A DNA stretch of 5,571 nt, taken from positions 1 to 5,571 of the forward strand of contig JABFSY010000153.1 of NCBI GenBank assembly GCA_013140395.1, in the 5' to 3' direction. Origin of the DNA: Cyclobacteriaceae bacterium. GTDB lineage: Bacteria > Bacteroidota > Bacteroidia > Cytophagales > Cyclobacteriaceae. Position numbers and translations under genes: made by a program. The notes below the pieces were generated by a model that worked only from the letters and a program-made list of their open reading frames with translations, did not search any database and was not told where the DNA came from. This document shows, piece after piece, positions 5,325-5,571 of the stretch; position 1 is the stretch's first letter, and each line of letters starts with the position of its first letter.

Positions 5325-5571
5325 TTAGTTCAATATTTTCTCTACAATCTTTCCGCTCTTCTTGTTTTTCAAAATCAATTTCTTCGCACCATAGTGAGTA
5401 ATCTCTTCTTTGACCAGATAATGCTCGGCATCGTGTTCGGTGAGGTGTGCATCTTTGCTTACGCCCACGCGGCCACGCCAAATGTCAAGCAACACCGGCT
5501 CCCACTGTTTGCTTTTAGCCGAGCGATAGGCTGCGTCTAAAATAGAATTCACCACGTAGCCATCATAAAAC
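5325..5571 (-). CDS. Gfo/Idh/MocA-like oxidoreductase, C-terminal fragment (5' end outside window)
   Basis: The reading frame is open to the right edge and gives 81 complete codons, beginning FYDGYVVNSILDAAYRSAKS and continuing KQWEPVLLDIWRG. This is the closing helix and WRG segment I associate with Bacteroidota NAD(P)-dependent Gfo/Idh/MocA sugar oxidoreductases. The Rossmann domain and the catalytic EKP-type motif lie outside the window, so enzyme activity cannot be checked. After WRG there is a charged tail of about 45 residues (KDAHLTEHDAEHYLVKEEIT, then a Lys-rich end in KILN). The ATG-less GTG at 5555 is not a credible start, because the FYDGYV match continues upstream of it. The gene converges with the hydrolase gene. 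The family call rests on about 35 residues and is moderately sure. Confidence 0.72.
   Translation of the reverse strand, partial: FYDGYVVNSILDAAYRSAKSKQWEPVLLDIWRGRVGVSKDAHLTEHDAEHYLVKEEITHYGAKKLILKNKKSGKIVEKILN

Noticed and set aside
1..5571. CRISPR array, mobile element, tRNA/rRNA, defence island or prophage
   Set aside because: No spaced direct repeats, transposase or integrase genes, terminal inverted repeats, cloverleaf-like sequences or phage genes were seen; the caspase-like protein alone, exported and without partner genes, does not make a defence system.

Overview
The window looks like chromosomal DNA from a member of the Bacteroidota, most likely the Cytophagia/Cytophagales (inference). 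Four things point there. Five consecutive exported proteins have signal peptides ending just before a glutamine (VLS|Q, VFS|Q, LRA|Q, VFA|Q, GIS|Q). Starts have A-rich upstream sequence and no strong Shine-Dalgarno. Perfect TAnnTTTG -7 boxes of the Bacteroidota type occur in two intergenic regions. The protein families present (coiled-coil/SPOR-like protein, Gfo/Idh/MocA enzyme with FYDGYVVN...WRG ending, RecJ with YGDYDVDG) are typical of the phylum.

Layout: (1) 1-699, minus strand, the N-terminal 233 codons of the single-strand exonuclease RecJ, running off the left edge. (2) 704-1480, minus, an exported glycine-rich, collagen-like protein ending 4 nt before the recJ start. (3) An intrinsic terminator at 1560-1586 closing (4) 1610-2242, minus, an exported coiled-coil protein with a SPOR-like C-terminus. 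(5) A divergent intergenic region at 2243-2406 with a perfect 7-bp inverted repeat and a TAAATTTG box. (6) 2407-3909, plus, an exported 500-residue caspase-like (C14) protein with an intact His/Cys dyad and an uncharacterised N-terminal domain. (7) 3920-4318, minus, an exported DUF2846-like protein. (8) 4424-5320, plus, an exported metallo-beta-lactamase-fold hydrolase of the RNase Z/AtsA type. (9) 5325-5571, minus, the C-terminal 81 residues of a Gfo/Idh/MocA-like oxidoreductase running off the right edge.

How the genes fit together: strands alternate, so there is little operon structure apart from the glycine-rich gene and recJ. The five central genes share only a predicted exported location, and nothing in the sequence ties them into one pathway. 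I see no RNA gene, mobile element, CRISPR array or phage gene, and no stretch over 300 bases lacks a gene. I did not find a clear new multi-gene system. The most interesting items are the exported caspase-like protein with its N-terminal domain and possible operator, and the collagen-like protein packed against recJ.
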